Notes under the pieces: model-generated
Seen by the model: the letters and a program-made list of their open reading frames with translations, nothing else
Told to the model about the DNA's origin: nothing
Databases searched by the model: none
Made by a program: the position numbers and the translations under genes
Shown here: one piece after another, positions 1 through 9,268 of the stretch
Position numbering within the stretch: the first letter of the stretch is position 1
Layout: each line of letters opens with the position of its first letter
Assembly: GCA_052161885.1 (NCBI GenBank)
Contig: CP197396.1
Location: forward strand, 1,612,001 to 1,676,000
DNA length: 64,000 nt
Origin: QKTW01 sp052161885
GTDB lineage: Bacteria > Bacteroidota > Bacteroidia > Chitinophagales > Chitinophagaceae
Direction: 5' to 3'

Positions 1-229
1 GTTAAATGCAAGCCCGGAGTATAAGCTCTGGTTTAATAACTATATCATCACATCTTATTTCCAGCCGCTCACCGGTTCCGAGGTGTATTATCCATGGACA
101 CGAATGGGTTATACTTACAATTGGGCGCCTGGCGCAAACCGGGTTGGTGTGAGCGAGTTTGTGTTAAATAAAAATTCAGGAATATGGGTAGAAGCCGTTT
201 ATAAAGCCAGCGAATATTTCAGGAAGTAA
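1..229 (+). CDS. 3' end of an unrecognised protein (partial)
   Basis: An open frame enters the window from the left (first full codon at 2) and ends at TAA 227-229, leaving 75 C-terminal residues. The piece is rich in aromatic residues (Tyr, Trp, Phe) and ends in KASEYFRK. It carries no motif I recognise. It is read on the same strand as the synthase gene that follows, but 266 bases separate them, so co-transcription is not implied. No function is assigned because the body of the protein lies outside the window. Confidence 0.6.
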   Translation, partial: LNASPEYKLWFNNYIITSYFQPLTGSEVYYPWTRMGYTYNWAPGANRVGVSEFVLNKNSGIWVEAVYKASEYFRK

Positions 230-495
230 TCTCGTAAGCGTACGCGCCTTACCCGGCCTGACATCATGCTGTAATGCACTGGTCTTACATAAACCTGAGC
301 ACACAGGCAACGCCGTTTTTTATTATTTTAATACATAGCCAGTACAGCCCCTGAACCCCATCAGGTAACGACGCTTGATGCCTTGCTACTACCTCCGGAC
401 CCGCTTTTTATAAACTTGCTATTATCTTTTCAAAAGCTGTATGCAACAAATGTTTTAATAGTTTTAGTTTTTTGCTAATCTTGCAAAGAATTACT

Positions 496-3400
496 ATGAA
501 AATGGTTTGCCTTAATAACATTGGCATTCGCAATATTTCCGTAAATAAAGGATCAGAAAAAGAACTGAAACAATTCTGGTCTGACTGCGTTAATAATGTG
601 TACGCCACCTTTCACCACCGAGACGCCAAAGAATTACTCCCCCTTGTATTCCTGCAGCAGCAATGGGCAGAAGTACCAGAGGACGGAGTAATACAGCTTT
701 ATTTTATTCATTCAGCATCCGGCGTCACTCACCCGGGTGTGGAAACGGACACGCAGCATTTCTATGGCAGGCTGCATACAGCGCTTCTTGACTTGCAGGT
801 ACAACGGGCAGAATGCCTCCGTGTACAATCTGCAACAGAAATAGCAGACAATCAATATGAATGTATCAGCATCGAATTCGGCCGTAAGCAGGCCCACGAC
901 GATAATGCATTTTATGCGGACATAGCCACATGCGTTTTGAGCGATATTGCAGCTATGACAACCGATCCGTTTTATACGGATAACCTGCATGAATGGACAT
1001 TTGCGAATGAATGCAGAGATGCGTTTGAATCGCTGGCCCATACAATGCGGCCTGCCGGTTCGCTGTCTGAGCAGTGCGCATTGAGCGCACAGGCCTGCAG
1101 CAACCTTGTGCACGAATGGCTTACATCAATTGCAAGAGCCGCTCTGGCCCTGCATCACAGGACTATTCCATGGGGAAACAAATATGAGGAAGCCCCACTG
1201 CCGGGCGGATATATTCAGTATGACAACCCAACGCCATGGATATTCAGGCCTTTTGAAAGGCCAACCGCATCCTGTTTTGCACTGCACGAAACGCATTGCC
1301 TGGCAATACAGCTGCAGGAACTGCCAGGCTCTGTAAAAGCAAAATTGTATGATACCCGGGCCGATCTGTTTACTTTTTCCGCACAGCAGAAAGAAGACAT
1401 GATCCCCGTACTCACAGATTTTGCCCGTAAGGCTGAAACGCTGGAATATGATGAAGTATTGCAGCTGGCAACAACCATAAACCTGGGTCAGGCACATGCA
1501 CACAGGGCAGCCATTGTTGCATCGGGCAAAGAAGACTTGCTGGAAAAACTGAAAAAAACGATTAAAGGTATCGGCAAAAGCGACCGCTCCTCTTCGCGCA
1601 TAAAGAACAATACCGTGTGGAATATAAGCGGTGAGCAGAATCCCAGGATAGCAGGTGTCTTCCCGGGGCAGGGCGCACAGCATCAGCACATGCTGAAGGC
1701 ACTTTGTATGCGCTTTCCGCAGGTCAGAAATTGGTTTGATCATCTCGACGCATCGCTGGTTTCGGTAAATGGCATTTTGCCCAGCCTCAGTGTTTTTCCG
1801 CCTTCGGGAGGATTATCGGAGGCTGACCGGAAAACATTGCTGGACAACCTTTACAGCCAGGAGGGAGGTAGCGTTGCTGTTATCGTTTCAAGTATTGCCC
1901 TGAGCGAACTGCTGCACTCGTTTGGTTGCCGTGCAGACTTGCTGGTAGGACATTCCAGCGGAGAGATCTCTGCCATGCTTACCAGCAGGATGCTGCGGTT
2001 TGATACTAAAGAACAGCTTTTTGAAACGATCTTATCCATCAATCAGAAAGGTGCGCAGGGAGATTCAAGAGGTGAGATTCCCAAAGGGAAATTCCTCGCG
2101 GTTACCGTTGCAGATGAGCATATTTTAAATGCATTTATCAGCAGGCACCCGGACGATGTATTCCTCGCGATGGACAATTGTCCGCAGCAAAAAGTATTGT
2201 TCTTCCCCAATGAACGCTTTGAAGAACTGCATGCCGAACTGGTAAGCCTCAATGCGATCTGCATGCTGCTGTATTTCGACCGTGCTTATCATACCGCATT
2301 GTTTGAAGTAGAGATGCCGTCCATACGGGCCATTTATGATTCGTTTGACTTTTATCAGCCGCAGATACCGATTTTTAACTGTATTACATTAGATACCTTT
2401 CCTGACGATGCACCAACGATCAGGGAATGGGCGGCGCTTAACTGGACACATTGTGTACGGTTTCGTGAAGCCTGCCGGCAATTGTCTGAAAAAGAAGGCA
2501 TCAATATATTCCTGGAAATGGGCCCCGGCGGAACGCTGAGCGGCTTTACAGATAATACACTGAACCAGGTGCCGCACAAGGCGCTGGTGATGGAACAGGA
2601 AGGACAGGATGCTTACGTGCAATTGCTCAATGTGCTGGCCAATCTTTTTGTAGAAGGCGTTGATGTACAGTTGAACGGCCTATATGATTCAAAGCCGGCG
2701 GCCACAAAAGTCCAGGACAGCGCTGAAGAAATAAGCACTGCTCCATTGCCCGATATGATGGCTGCAGAGCCGGATGTACAGCCGGCAGTTTCACCCAACC
2801 AAAATCATCAGATGTTTTCAGGAACAGATGTAAGGTCTGCCATTGCACAGGAACATTTTGCAATGATGAACGACTTCCTCGAATCAGAAACAAGAATACT
2901 GGCATCTGTTTTGGCACGAAGAACAACTTCACCTGGATCAAGGCCACAGCGCCAGGTTCCTGTAAGGCCAACACAGCCGGCCGTACAGCCCGTTGTTCCC
3001 GGTATGGCTCCCGTGCAACTGCCGATGATCGGCCGCATTGTTTCCGGAGATGAGAATAGCTGCGTGTGCGAACGTATTATCTCCCGCGATACAGATCTCT
3101 TTTTACAACATCATACATTCGGGCGCTTTATCCTGAAACAGCCGAAAGGTACTACCCCATTGCCGGTCGTACCACTGGCCATGATCATCGAAATGATGGC
3201 AGAAGCTGCAACCGTAGCCGCTCCCGGGCATGTAGTCTCAGAGATCATCAACCTCAGTGCTATGCGCTGGATGACCGTTGATGACGCGTCGCTTACCATC
3301 CATATCGATACCAGACGGATTTCAAAGCCGGAAGATGCCGATGTACGACTGATGGTAACCGTCATTCAGAAAGATGCGCCCAACCGGCCTTACTGCAAGG

Positions 3401-4731
3401 CGATGGTAGTGCTGCGGAGGAATTTTGCACCGCCGCCAACACCCATGACAATAACCGCATCTGTTCCTTCAGACCCGCTATGGGATGCCGAAAGTTTTTT
3501 TGAGCAGTGCCTGTTTCATGGAGACGCTTTTTCATCCATCGACGAACTGATGCGGATCGGTGACCATGAAATTGAAGTACGCCTCAATGTACCGAACAAA
3601 GACATGCTGTTTACCGGCGATGCAACACCGGCCTTTCTGACACCGGCACAGCTGCTGGACGTACCGGGCCATGTAACAGCTTACTGGCAGGTAGAACACG
3701 GCGACGAGTATTTTGGCATTTTCCCGATCTCTATAGACCGGCTGCAGTTCTATGCACCACCGGCAGCACCGGGCACAAGACTCATTGCCCGTGCCGGAAA
3801 TACGATTCAGGATACGATCATCACTACCGAATTTGAGATGCTGACACCGGAAGAATCTGTGGTCATGAAGATATCCGGCTTTAAGATGATCTACTATAAG
3901 CTGGAAGCATCCCTGCTGAAAGCACATTACTGGACGGGACCGAATACTTATTTCTGCAACGACATGATTATTGCCGATGCAGATATGATCGGTTTTGAAG
4001 CCAACACCATTAAAGGCGGCTTCCAGGAACAAGGCAGCGGCATCTGGCTGTCGTCATTACTGCACATGTACTGCAACGAAAACGAGCGGCAATACTGGTC
4101 TTCACTGCCGGAGAAAGGCAAGCGCAGAACCGAATGGCTGCTGGGCCGTATCGCAGCTAAAGAGATCGTACGGAAATGGGCTTCTTTCAATCATTGCCTG
4201 TATATACTCTGCCCGGATATAAAAATCTGCTACGATACAGAAGGCCGGCCGTTTGCAGTATGCGAAGAACTGGAACAGGCAGGCATTGTGCCGGATATAT
4301 CGCTGGCGCATAGTAATATGCAGGCCGTAGCCATCGCCGCAAAACCAGGCTGGCGTGCCGGTGTAGATGCAGAATACCTCTCAGGCAATGCGAAAGAAGA
4401 TCAGCACCTGGAAATAGCATTTGATGCAGCCGAACTGAAACTGGTCCACGACAGCGGCACCAGTCTGCGGGCATTTGTCTGTGCAAAAGAAGCAGCCGGG
4501 AAAGCGATAGGCACAGGCATCCTGGGTTCACTCGGCATGTGGAAAGTAACCGGCTATACGGATGATACTGTAACCGTAAGTATATTGGAAACCACGATCA
4601 CGGTAACAGTAGCACATGCTAAAGACCAGGTGATCGCCTGGTGCAAAGTGGCAGAGGATACTGCATTCCGGATCAAAGAAGAAATTTTAACCCGATTACA
4701 CATAAAAACAATTAAAGAAAATGACAACTAA
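496..4731 (+). CDS. Iterative PKS/Pfa-like synthase: KS remnant-AT-DH-PPTase
   Basis: Multidomain subunit of about 1411 residues. Residues 1-~360 contain only the tail of a ketosynthase: an ALALHHRTIP segment and a TPWIFRPFERP segment followed by a KS-AT linker, with no Cys/His/His triad. The acyltransferase has PGQGAQ, active-site GHSSGE (Ser487) and an AYHT histidine. A dehydratase follows: QHHTFG as first motif and DVPGH fitting DxxxH. The C-terminus is a Sfp-type phosphopantetheinyl transferase with GVDAEYL and CAKEAAGKAIG. The architecture recalls PfaB/PfaC and enediyne synthases, which also carry an integral PPTase. It must work with the KS, KR and ER on the opposite operon. An in-frame TTG lies upstream at 472, but ATG 496 is preferred. 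The gene overlaps the ACP gene by 11 nt. Confidence 0.9.
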   Translation: MKMVCLNNIGIRNISVNKGSEKELKQFWSDCVNNVYATFHHRDAKELLPLVFLQQQWAEVPEDGVIQLYFIHSASGVTHPGVETDTQHFYGRLHTALLDLQVQRAECLRVQSATEIADNQYECISIEFGRKQAHDDNAFYADIATCVLSDIAAMTTDPFYTDNLHEWTFANECRDAFESLAHTMRPAGSLSEQCALSAQACSNLVHEWLTSIARAALALHHRTIPWGNKYEEAPLPGGYIQYDNPTPWIFRPFERPTASCFALHETHCLAIQLQELPGSVKAKLYDTRADLFTFSAQQKEDMIPVLTDFARKAETLEYDEVLQLATTINLGQAHAHRAAIVASGKEDLLEKLKKTIKGIGKSDRSSSRIKNNTVWNISGEQNPRIAGVFPGQGAQHQHMLKALCMRFPQVRNWFDHLDASLVSVNGILPSLSVFPPSGGLSEADRKTLLDNLYSQEGGSVAVIVSSIALSELLHSFGCRADLLVGHSSGEISAMLTSRMLRFDTKEQLFETILSINQKGAQGDSRGEIPKGKFLAVTVADEHILNAFISRHPDDVFLAMDNCPQQKVLFFPNERFEELHAELVSLNAICMLLYFDRAYHTALFEVEMPSIRAIYDSFDFYQPQIPIFNCITLDTFPDDAPTIREWAALNWTHCVRFREACRQLSEKEGINIFLEMGPGGTLSGFTDNTLNQVPHKALVMEQEGQDAYVQLLNVLANLFVEGVDVQLNGLYDSKPAATKVQDSAEEISTAPLPDMMAAEPDVQPAVSPNQNHQMFSGTDVRSAIAQEHFAMMNDFLESETRILASVLARRTTSPGSRPQRQVPVRPTQPAVQPVVPGMAPVQLPMIGRIVSGDENSCVCERIISRDTDLFLQHHTFGRFILKQPKGTTPLPVVPLAMIIEMMAEAATVAAPGHVVSEIINLSAMRWMTVDDASLTIHIDTRRISKPEDADVRLMVTVIQKDAPNRPYCKAMVVLRRNFAPPPTPMTITASVPSDPLWDAESFFEQCLFHGDAFSSIDELMRIGDHEIEVRLNVPNKDMLFTGDATPAFLTPAQLLDVPGHVTAYWQVEHGDEYFGIFPISIDRLQFYAPPAAPGTRLIARAGNTIQDTIITTEFEMLTPEESVVMKISGFKMIYYKLEASLLKAHYWTGPNTYFCNDMIIADADMIGFEANTIKGGFQEQGSGIWLSSLLHMYCNENERQYWSSLPEKGKRRTEWLLGRIAAKEIVRKWASFNHCLYILCPDIKICYDTEGRPFAVCEELEQAGIVPDISLAHSNMQAVAIAAKPGWRAGVDAEYLSGNAKEDQHLEIAFDAAELKLVHDSGTSLRAFVCAKEAAGKAIGTGILGSLGMWKVTGYTDDTVTVSILETTITVTVAHAKDQVIAWCKVAEDTAFRIKEEILTRLHIKTIKENDN

Positions 4732-5020
4732 AGAAGCAGTAAACGAAAAAGTGATCAGCCTGCTGGAAGAATTTATTGAAAGCTGGGACCTCGGTGAAGA
4801 CATTACACCGCAGACAAAATTCAATGATGATCTGTGTTTTTCTTCAGTTGACATGCTGCACTATCTCGCAGTTATTGATATGAATTTCCAGAGAAAACAT
4901 CCTTTTGAAAAGCTGATCATGGAAAATGGTGTTTACAGGAATGAACTGACGGTTGCCGAGCTTTCCGATTTCATTTTTGAATACAGGGACGCACCGGTAC
5001 AGGAACCTAAAGCCATGTAA
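4721..5020 (+). CDS. Free-standing acyl carrier protein
   Basis: A 99-residue acidic protein with the carrier-protein layout of three to four helices. The phosphopantetheine attachment motif reads DDLCFSSVDML, where Ser42 aligns with the serine of the usual LGxDSLD; the preceding Asp is replaced by Ser. It overlaps the preceding synthase gene by 11 nt (ATGACAACTAA), suggesting translational coupling, and the PPTase domain of that synthase could load it. The most likely role is holding the growing chain, or handing a finished chain to the glycosyl-tailoring enzymes downstream. The divergent Ser motif makes phosphopantetheinylation likely but not certain. Confidence 0.82.
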   Translation: MTTKEAVNEKVISLLEEFIESWDLGEDITPQTKFNDDLCFSSVDMLHYLAVIDMNFQRKHPFEKLIMENGVYRNELTVAELSDFIFEYRDAPVQEPKAM

Positions 5021-5023
5021 TTC

Positions 5024-6145
5024 ATGACTCCTGAAAACACAGGCCATCGCCGCATAAAAATTGCGCTTTACTGTCATAACCGTGACGGGCTGGGGCACAT
5101 TATCCGTTCTATCCGCATTGGCGAATCATTGCTGGAAACAGGGCTGTTTGAGCCGGTACTGCTGACCGGCTGCCGCGCGCTGGGCTCCATTTATATTCCG
5201 CAAGGTCTTGCTGTTCATCAGCTAACACCCATACCACCCGACCGGTACGATCCGAATGTATATGCTATACTGAAAGAACGCGTCATGCAGATCAGGGAGT
5301 TTATGGATTCCTTTTCGCCCGATATGGTTTTGGTAGACAGCGTACCGCTTGGCTATATGAAAGAGCTGAGAAGCGTTTTGGATGCCGGGCGACAGAACCC
5401 GGGAGGCACCATGTTCATATTAGGACTGCCCTATGCACCTGATGAGCTGACTGCGATCATACAAAATCCCAATGACCGTGCTGCATTTTCAGTATACAGT
5501 TATGGCCTCATTTACGATGATGAAAGTGAACCTGCGTACAGCAACATTCCATTCCCGTTAATGACCACCGGGCTTGTAGGTGGCCCGCTGCCGCCGGTCC
5601 CCGATCCTTCATCTAAAGTAATTCTTGTACTGGCGGGCGGCGGTGCTGTAAGTCTTTCGCTGCTGGCACCGCTGATCAGGGCAACCGCTTCAGTGCGTCA
5701 GCAGGGCTTTACGGTTCGCTTTGTAACAGGGCCGCTGGCAGATCATCAGCATATGCTTACCCTCATTGATGGCCAGGAAAATTTTGAACTGGTAGCAGTG
5801 TCCTCTTCAGAGGAAGCACTGCAGGATGCAAGGCTGGTAATAGCAAGATGCGGTTATAATACTGCAGCAACATTAGTGCGTACCGATCTTCCGTTAATAT
5901 TTATTCCTTATTGCAGTACAGAAACAGACGAACAGTTTACACGCGCAGAAAAACTTTCAAAGCTGGATAATGTCATTATGATCAATCCGCTCAAGGGTGA
6001 AATTGATGCAGCGCTAGAACAGTCTGTCGGCGAGTTGCTGTACAGCGACCGGGCGGTCCGGTTTACCGGAGATGCTTTTTCGGGAAGCAAGGCCGCAGCA
6101 CGCTATCTTTCAGAAATGGCGCAGCAATTATTACAGACAACCTGA
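5024..6145 (+). CDS. GT28/MurG-like glycosyltransferase
   Basis: A 373-residue GT-B fold glycosyltransferase. The N-terminal glycine-rich loop is DGLGHIIRSIRI, the acceptor-side signature of MurG-type enzymes. The C-terminal donor-binding half has VLAGGGAV and ARCGYNTAATLV followed by LIFIPY, matching the MurG/GT28 nucleotide-sugar site. There is no signal peptide, so it is probably cytosolic or membrane-associated. It starts three bases after the ACP stop and is followed within 14 bases by a sugar deacetylase gene, so it probably attaches a hexosamine (perhaps GlcNAc) to the acyl or polyketide product. Sugar donor and acceptor are inferred from context only. Confidence 0.8.
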   Translation: MTPENTGHRRIKIALYCHNRDGLGHIIRSIRIGESLLETGLFEPVLLTGCRALGSIYIPQGLAVHQLTPIPPDRYDPNVYAILKERVMQIREFMDSFSPDMVLVDSVPLGYMKELRSVLDAGRQNPGGTMFILGLPYAPDELTAIIQNPNDRAAFSVYSYGLIYDDESEPAYSNIPFPLMTTGLVGGPLPPVPDPSSKVILVLAGGGAVSLSLLAPLIRATASVRQQGFTVRFVTGPLADHQHMLTLIDGQENFELVAVSSSEEALQDARLVIARCGYNTAATLVRTDLPLIFIPYCSTETDEQFTRAEKLSKLDNVIMINPLKGEIDAALEQSVGELLYSDRAVRFTGDAFSGSKAAARYLSEMAQQLLQTT

Positions 6146-6159
6146 ATCACACCATCACC

Positions 6160-6948
6160 ATGGCATATCTCACCATCAATGCAGATGACTTCGGATTAAC
6201 GGAGGGTGTTACGCGGGGCATTCATACTGCCATAGCAGCAGGGGTAGTGACCAGTACATCGGCAATGGCCTGCGCACCGGACGGGGCAAAACACCTGCAC
6301 GCATTTGCAGGCATAACGCCCGGCACTATCGGCGCACACCTGCAGCTGACGCAAGGCAAGCCTGTATTGCCCGCAGCACAGATACCGAGCCTTGTAAACG
6401 AACAAGGTGTATTCTATGCTTCATCCAAAACACTGCCCTGGCACCTGGACCCGGGCGAGCTGTACGAAGAATGGAAAGCGCAGGTAGCACGTTTACAGGA
6501 CTGGGGCATCCGGCCTGCATACCTGGACACACATCATAATGTGCACCTTATGGCACACATCCTGCCTGTAATAGCACGGCTGGCAACAGAGCTGAATGTG
6601 CCGGTACGTGCGGGCTCGCCTATTACCGCAAAAGCTCTGCGAAAGCTGGGCGCAGCTACGCCCGATGTGACCATACTTGATTTTTTTGACGACAACCTGG
6701 ATGCAGACCGGCTGATACGCTCACTCGAAAAAGAACTGGAGATACATGGCGAACATGCCATCATCGAGGTTTGTTGTCACCCGGGCATTTCCTGCACTGA
6801 GCTTGCGCAAATGAGCAAATACACTACACAGCGCGAAACAGAGCTTGCGATATTTACCGCTCCCGGCACAAGGAGCAGAATAGAAAATTTAGGATTACAT
6901 TTGGCAGGAATGGCCCAGGCCTGTACTTTGAAGCCTGCCCTCACCTGA
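6160..6948 (+). CDS. YdjC/ChbG/HpnK-family carbohydrate deacetylase
   Basis: A 262-residue protein of the YdjC (ChbG/HpnK) family of metal-dependent N-deacetylases. The N-terminus LTINADDFGLTEGVTRGI carries the metal and catalytic aspartates (Asp9, Asp10). His60 in GAHLQLT and His125 in YLDTHHNVHL complete the expected metal site. Length matches the family. HpnK acts on N-acetylglucosaminyl hopanoid intermediates and ChbG on chito-oligosaccharides. Here the gene sits directly after a MurG-like glycosyltransferase, so removal of an acetyl group from a newly attached GlcNAc is the likely role, exposing a free amine on the headgroup. The substrate is inferred. Confidence 0.87.
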   Translation: MAYLTINADDFGLTEGVTRGIHTAIAAGVVTSTSAMACAPDGAKHLHAFAGITPGTIGAHLQLTQGKPVLPAAQIPSLVNEQGVFYASSKTLPWHLDPGELYEEWKAQVARLQDWGIRPAYLDTHHNVHLMAHILPVIARLATELNVPVRAGSPITAKALRKLGAATPDVTILDFFDDNLDADRLIRSLEKELEIHGEHAIIEVCCHPGISCTELAQMSKYTTQRETELAIFTAPGTRSRIENLGLHLAGMAQACTLKPALT

Positions 6949-6963
6949 AACACCACCAACACC

Positions 6964-7995
6964 ATGATCAACCACGCCATTATAGGATGCGGGCGCATTG
7001 CAGAAAATCATGCAGATGCGTTTTCGCTCCTCCCGAATGTACACATCAAATATGCCGTTGATGTTGTTGAAGAACGAGCAAAAGATATTGCCGGTAAATT
7101 TCCCATCGGGCAGATAAGCACTGATTTTACCAGCATTCTGCAGGACCCGGACTTGCATTCTGTTTCCCTGACGCTGCCCCATCATTTACATGGATCTCTT
7201 GCAATGGAAGCCGTCAAAGCCGGCAAACACGTGCTGATAGAAAAGCCGCTGGTTATTGACCCGGAAGAGGGTAAAGAATTAATAAAAATGGCCGCACAGG
7301 CAGGTGTTGTGGTACTTCCGGTTGCCCAGCATCGCTTTGATAATATTGTCCGCGAAATAAAGAGTCTTATCGATTCGGGCGACATGGGCAGTATCCGGTT
7401 TCTGCGGGCGCACCTTGAATGTACCCGGCCGGCAGCATATTATACAGAGAGCGACTGGCGTGGCAAGAAGGATAAAGAAGGTGGCTCCGTTCTTATCAAC
7501 CAGGCCTATCACCTGCTGGACCTGATGCTGTATTTTGCAGGACAGGTTTCTTCTGTAAGCGGCGCTATGCATACATTCCAGGATGGTGTTATGGAAACAG
7601 AAGATACACTGTGCGCCACACTGCGCTTTCAGAATAATGCGATTGGTTCGCTGAGCATCTGCGGCTCGGGCGGCAGCTCCTGGTCATCATACATTGAGCT
7701 GATCTGCGAAAAAGGACTGGTAGCATTTGACATTAATTTCCCCAACCAGCTGCACCGTTTTGAAATGCAGTCAAAAGGAAGCATGAAAAAATGGCGCGAC
7801 CGGCTGCGTGAGGCACTTCCCAAACCCGGAGACCAAACCTCCGGAACCTGGTATTACGGAACATCTCACCGTGAGCAGGCTGCTGATTTCATTTCGGAGA
7901 TCACTAAAGAAAAAGCTACAGAAGGCGCTACTTTGGAACAGGCGCTTCATGTGGTCAGCACCATTCAACAGATATACGATTCTGCAAAAAAATAA
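6964..7995 (+). CDS. Gfo/Idh/MocA-family sugar oxidoreductase
   Basis: A 343-residue NAD(P)-dependent oxidoreductase. The Rossmann fingerprint IIGCGRIAENHADAF is at the N-terminus, the EKPLVI motif supplies the catalytic Lys region, and GGSVLINQAYHLLDLML is the family's conserved active-site helix with its His. The family oxidises a sugar hydroxyl to a ketone. The next gene is a DegT-type aminotransferase, giving the oxidise-then-transaminate pair seen in GnnA/GnnB (UDP-GlcNAc3N for lipid A) and NtdC/NtdA (kanosamine). A 3-amino-3-deoxy sugar is therefore plausible. The position oxidised cannot be read from the sequence. Confidence 0.88.
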   Translation: MINHAIIGCGRIAENHADAFSLLPNVHIKYAVDVVEERAKDIAGKFPIGQISTDFTSILQDPDLHSVSLTLPHHLHGSLAMEAVKAGKHVLIEKPLVIDPEEGKELIKMAAQAGVVVLPVAQHRFDNIVREIKSLIDSGDMGSIRFLRAHLECTRPAAYYTESDWRGKKDKEGGSVLINQAYHLLDLMLYFAGQVSSVSGAMHTFQDGVMETEDTLCATLRFQNNAIGSLSICGSGGSSWSSYIELICEKGLVAFDINFPNQLHRFEMQSKGSMKKWRDRLREALPKPGDQTSGTWYYGTSHREQAADFISEITKEKATEGATLEQALHVVSTIQQIYDSAKK

Positions 7996-8013
7996 AAACA
8001 TTCCGGCACATCT

Positions 8014-9180
8014 ATGGAAACAAATCAATGGAATGATACCTGGGTCAGCCTGACACCGGAAGACATACAACGCATCAGCCAGCAACTGGCCACACAGCCA
8101 TTGTCCATTGCCTCGGGCGGTGTGATGAAACGTTTTGAAAAAGCATTTGCAAAATTTGCCGGCACAGAACATGCGGTTGCCACCAATAACGGAACTGCAG
8201 CACTGTACTCGGCATTATGGGCCGCAGGCGTACGTGCAGGCGATGAAGTGCTTGTGTGTGATTACGGCTTTGTAGCAATGGCGGGCGCTATTGCCACCCT
8301 GAAAGCGGTGATGGTGCCGGTAGACATGGACCCGCATTCATGGACAATGGATGTGGAAGATCTGAAAAGAAAAATCACAGATAAGACAAAAGCTGTGCTG
8401 GTGCATAATCCATGGGGTGTTCCCGCACAACTGGATGCTATCCGCGCTGCAACAGATGTCCCGGTGATACTGGATGCATCGCATGCGCACGGCGCTTTGT
8501 ATAAAGGCAGGCAGCTGTCTGCTTATGCAGATATTACCTGTTATTCGCTCGGAATGGGCAAACTGATCTCCGGCGGGGAGCTGGGCTGTGCAGTTACAGA
8601 CAGTGCTGATTATCGCGATAAAATGATCGTGCTGGGTCATACAAACCGTACTCCGTTTGACCTGGTAATGAATAATTGGAACGGTAACAATGTGGGTCTC
8701 AAATTCAGGCCGCATGTAATGGCACTTGAAATTGCGATGAGCCAGATGAAACGCTTTGAGCAGAAAAAAGAATTGCTGCTGGATACCTGCAGAAAGATAG
8801 AAGCGTTGTTTGCAGCGCATGGCCTGGTACCGCAACAGGTGCCGGAAGGAGCAGAACGTGTGTACTGGCGTATCACTTTTAAAATTGATGAAAGATACTG
8901 GAATGAGGCACCGGCTGAAACAGTGATCGCTATGCTGAAAGATGCCGGGCTACCGCTGGAAAACAATCCGTACTGGCCTTTACTGCAGCATCAATCACCC
9001 TTTCAGTGGGCTGACCAGCAATCATCTGTGCAGCATCAGCCTTGCCCAGCAGCGCTTTCCGTGGTACCGCAGCTCATCACTGTACCATCTCCTACAACAC
9101 TTGCTGACGCGCAGTTTGAGCAGATCCGGGAATGCCTGGTGCGTGCAAAAGACATGATCAGAGAAACAAAACCGGCATAA
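8014..9180 (+). CDS. DegT/DnrJ/EryC1-family PLP sugar aminotransferase
   Basis: A 388-residue PLP-dependent aminotransferase. TNNGTAAL near residue 58 binds the cofactor phosphate, Asp154 in VILDASHAHG contacts the pyridine nitrogen, and Lys183 in YSLGMGKLISGGELG is the Schiff-base lysine. These match the sugar aminotransferase (DegT/StrS) family rather than regulatory or dehydratase branches that lack the lysine. It would aminate the keto-sugar made by the preceding Gfo/Idh enzyme, from which it is separated by 18 bases. It is the last gene of the plus-strand operon and is followed by a strong hairpin at 9212. Substrate is inferred by analogy with GnnB and NtdA. Confidence 0.88.
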   Translation: METNQWNDTWVSLTPEDIQRISQQLATQPLSIASGGVMKRFEKAFAKFAGTEHAVATNNGTAALYSALWAAGVRAGDEVLVCDYGFVAMAGAIATLKAVMVPVDMDPHSWTMDVEDLKRKITDKTKAVLVHNPWGVPAQLDAIRAATDVPVILDASHAHGALYKGRQLSAYADITCYSLGMGKLISGGELGCAVTDSADYRDKMIVLGHTNRTPFDLVMNNWNGNNVGLKFRPHVMALEIAMSQMKRFEQKKELLLDTCRKIEALFAAHGLVPQQVPEGAERVYWRITFKIDERYWNEAPAETVIAMLKDAGLPLENNPYWPLLQHQSPFQWADQQSSVQHQPCPAALSVVPQLITVPSPTTLADAQFEQIRECLVRAKDMIRETKPA

Positions 9181-9211
9181 GAACTGCCACTATACTTTTT
9201 ACTCCAAAACG

Positions 9212-9246
9212 AAAAAGGAAACAATGACGGTCATTGTTTCCTTTTT
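9212..9246. terminator. Bidirectional rho-independent terminator between convergent operons
   Basis: A perfect 16-bp stem (AAAAAGGAAACAATGA with its complement) and a 3-nt loop CGG. A-run on the left and T-run on the right let it work in both directions. It sits between the stop codons of the convergent operons (9180 and 9269). Confidence 0.92.
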
Positions 9247-9268
9247 TTCTATGAAAGCAGGCTGCTTA

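Noticed and set aside
476..483. TAATCTTG as -7 element for the plus operon
   Set aside because: One mismatch, no spaced TTTG, and only 12 bases from the ATG; not strong enough to call.
472..495. TTG start giving a slightly longer AT-DH-PPTase protein
   Set aside because: ATG 496 follows closely; TTG starts are rare and the added residues show no motif.
1126..1743. 205-codon open frame antisense to the synthase
   Set aside because: Lies wholly opposite a clear domain-bearing gene, Cys-rich and low-complexity translation without motif: a shadow frame.
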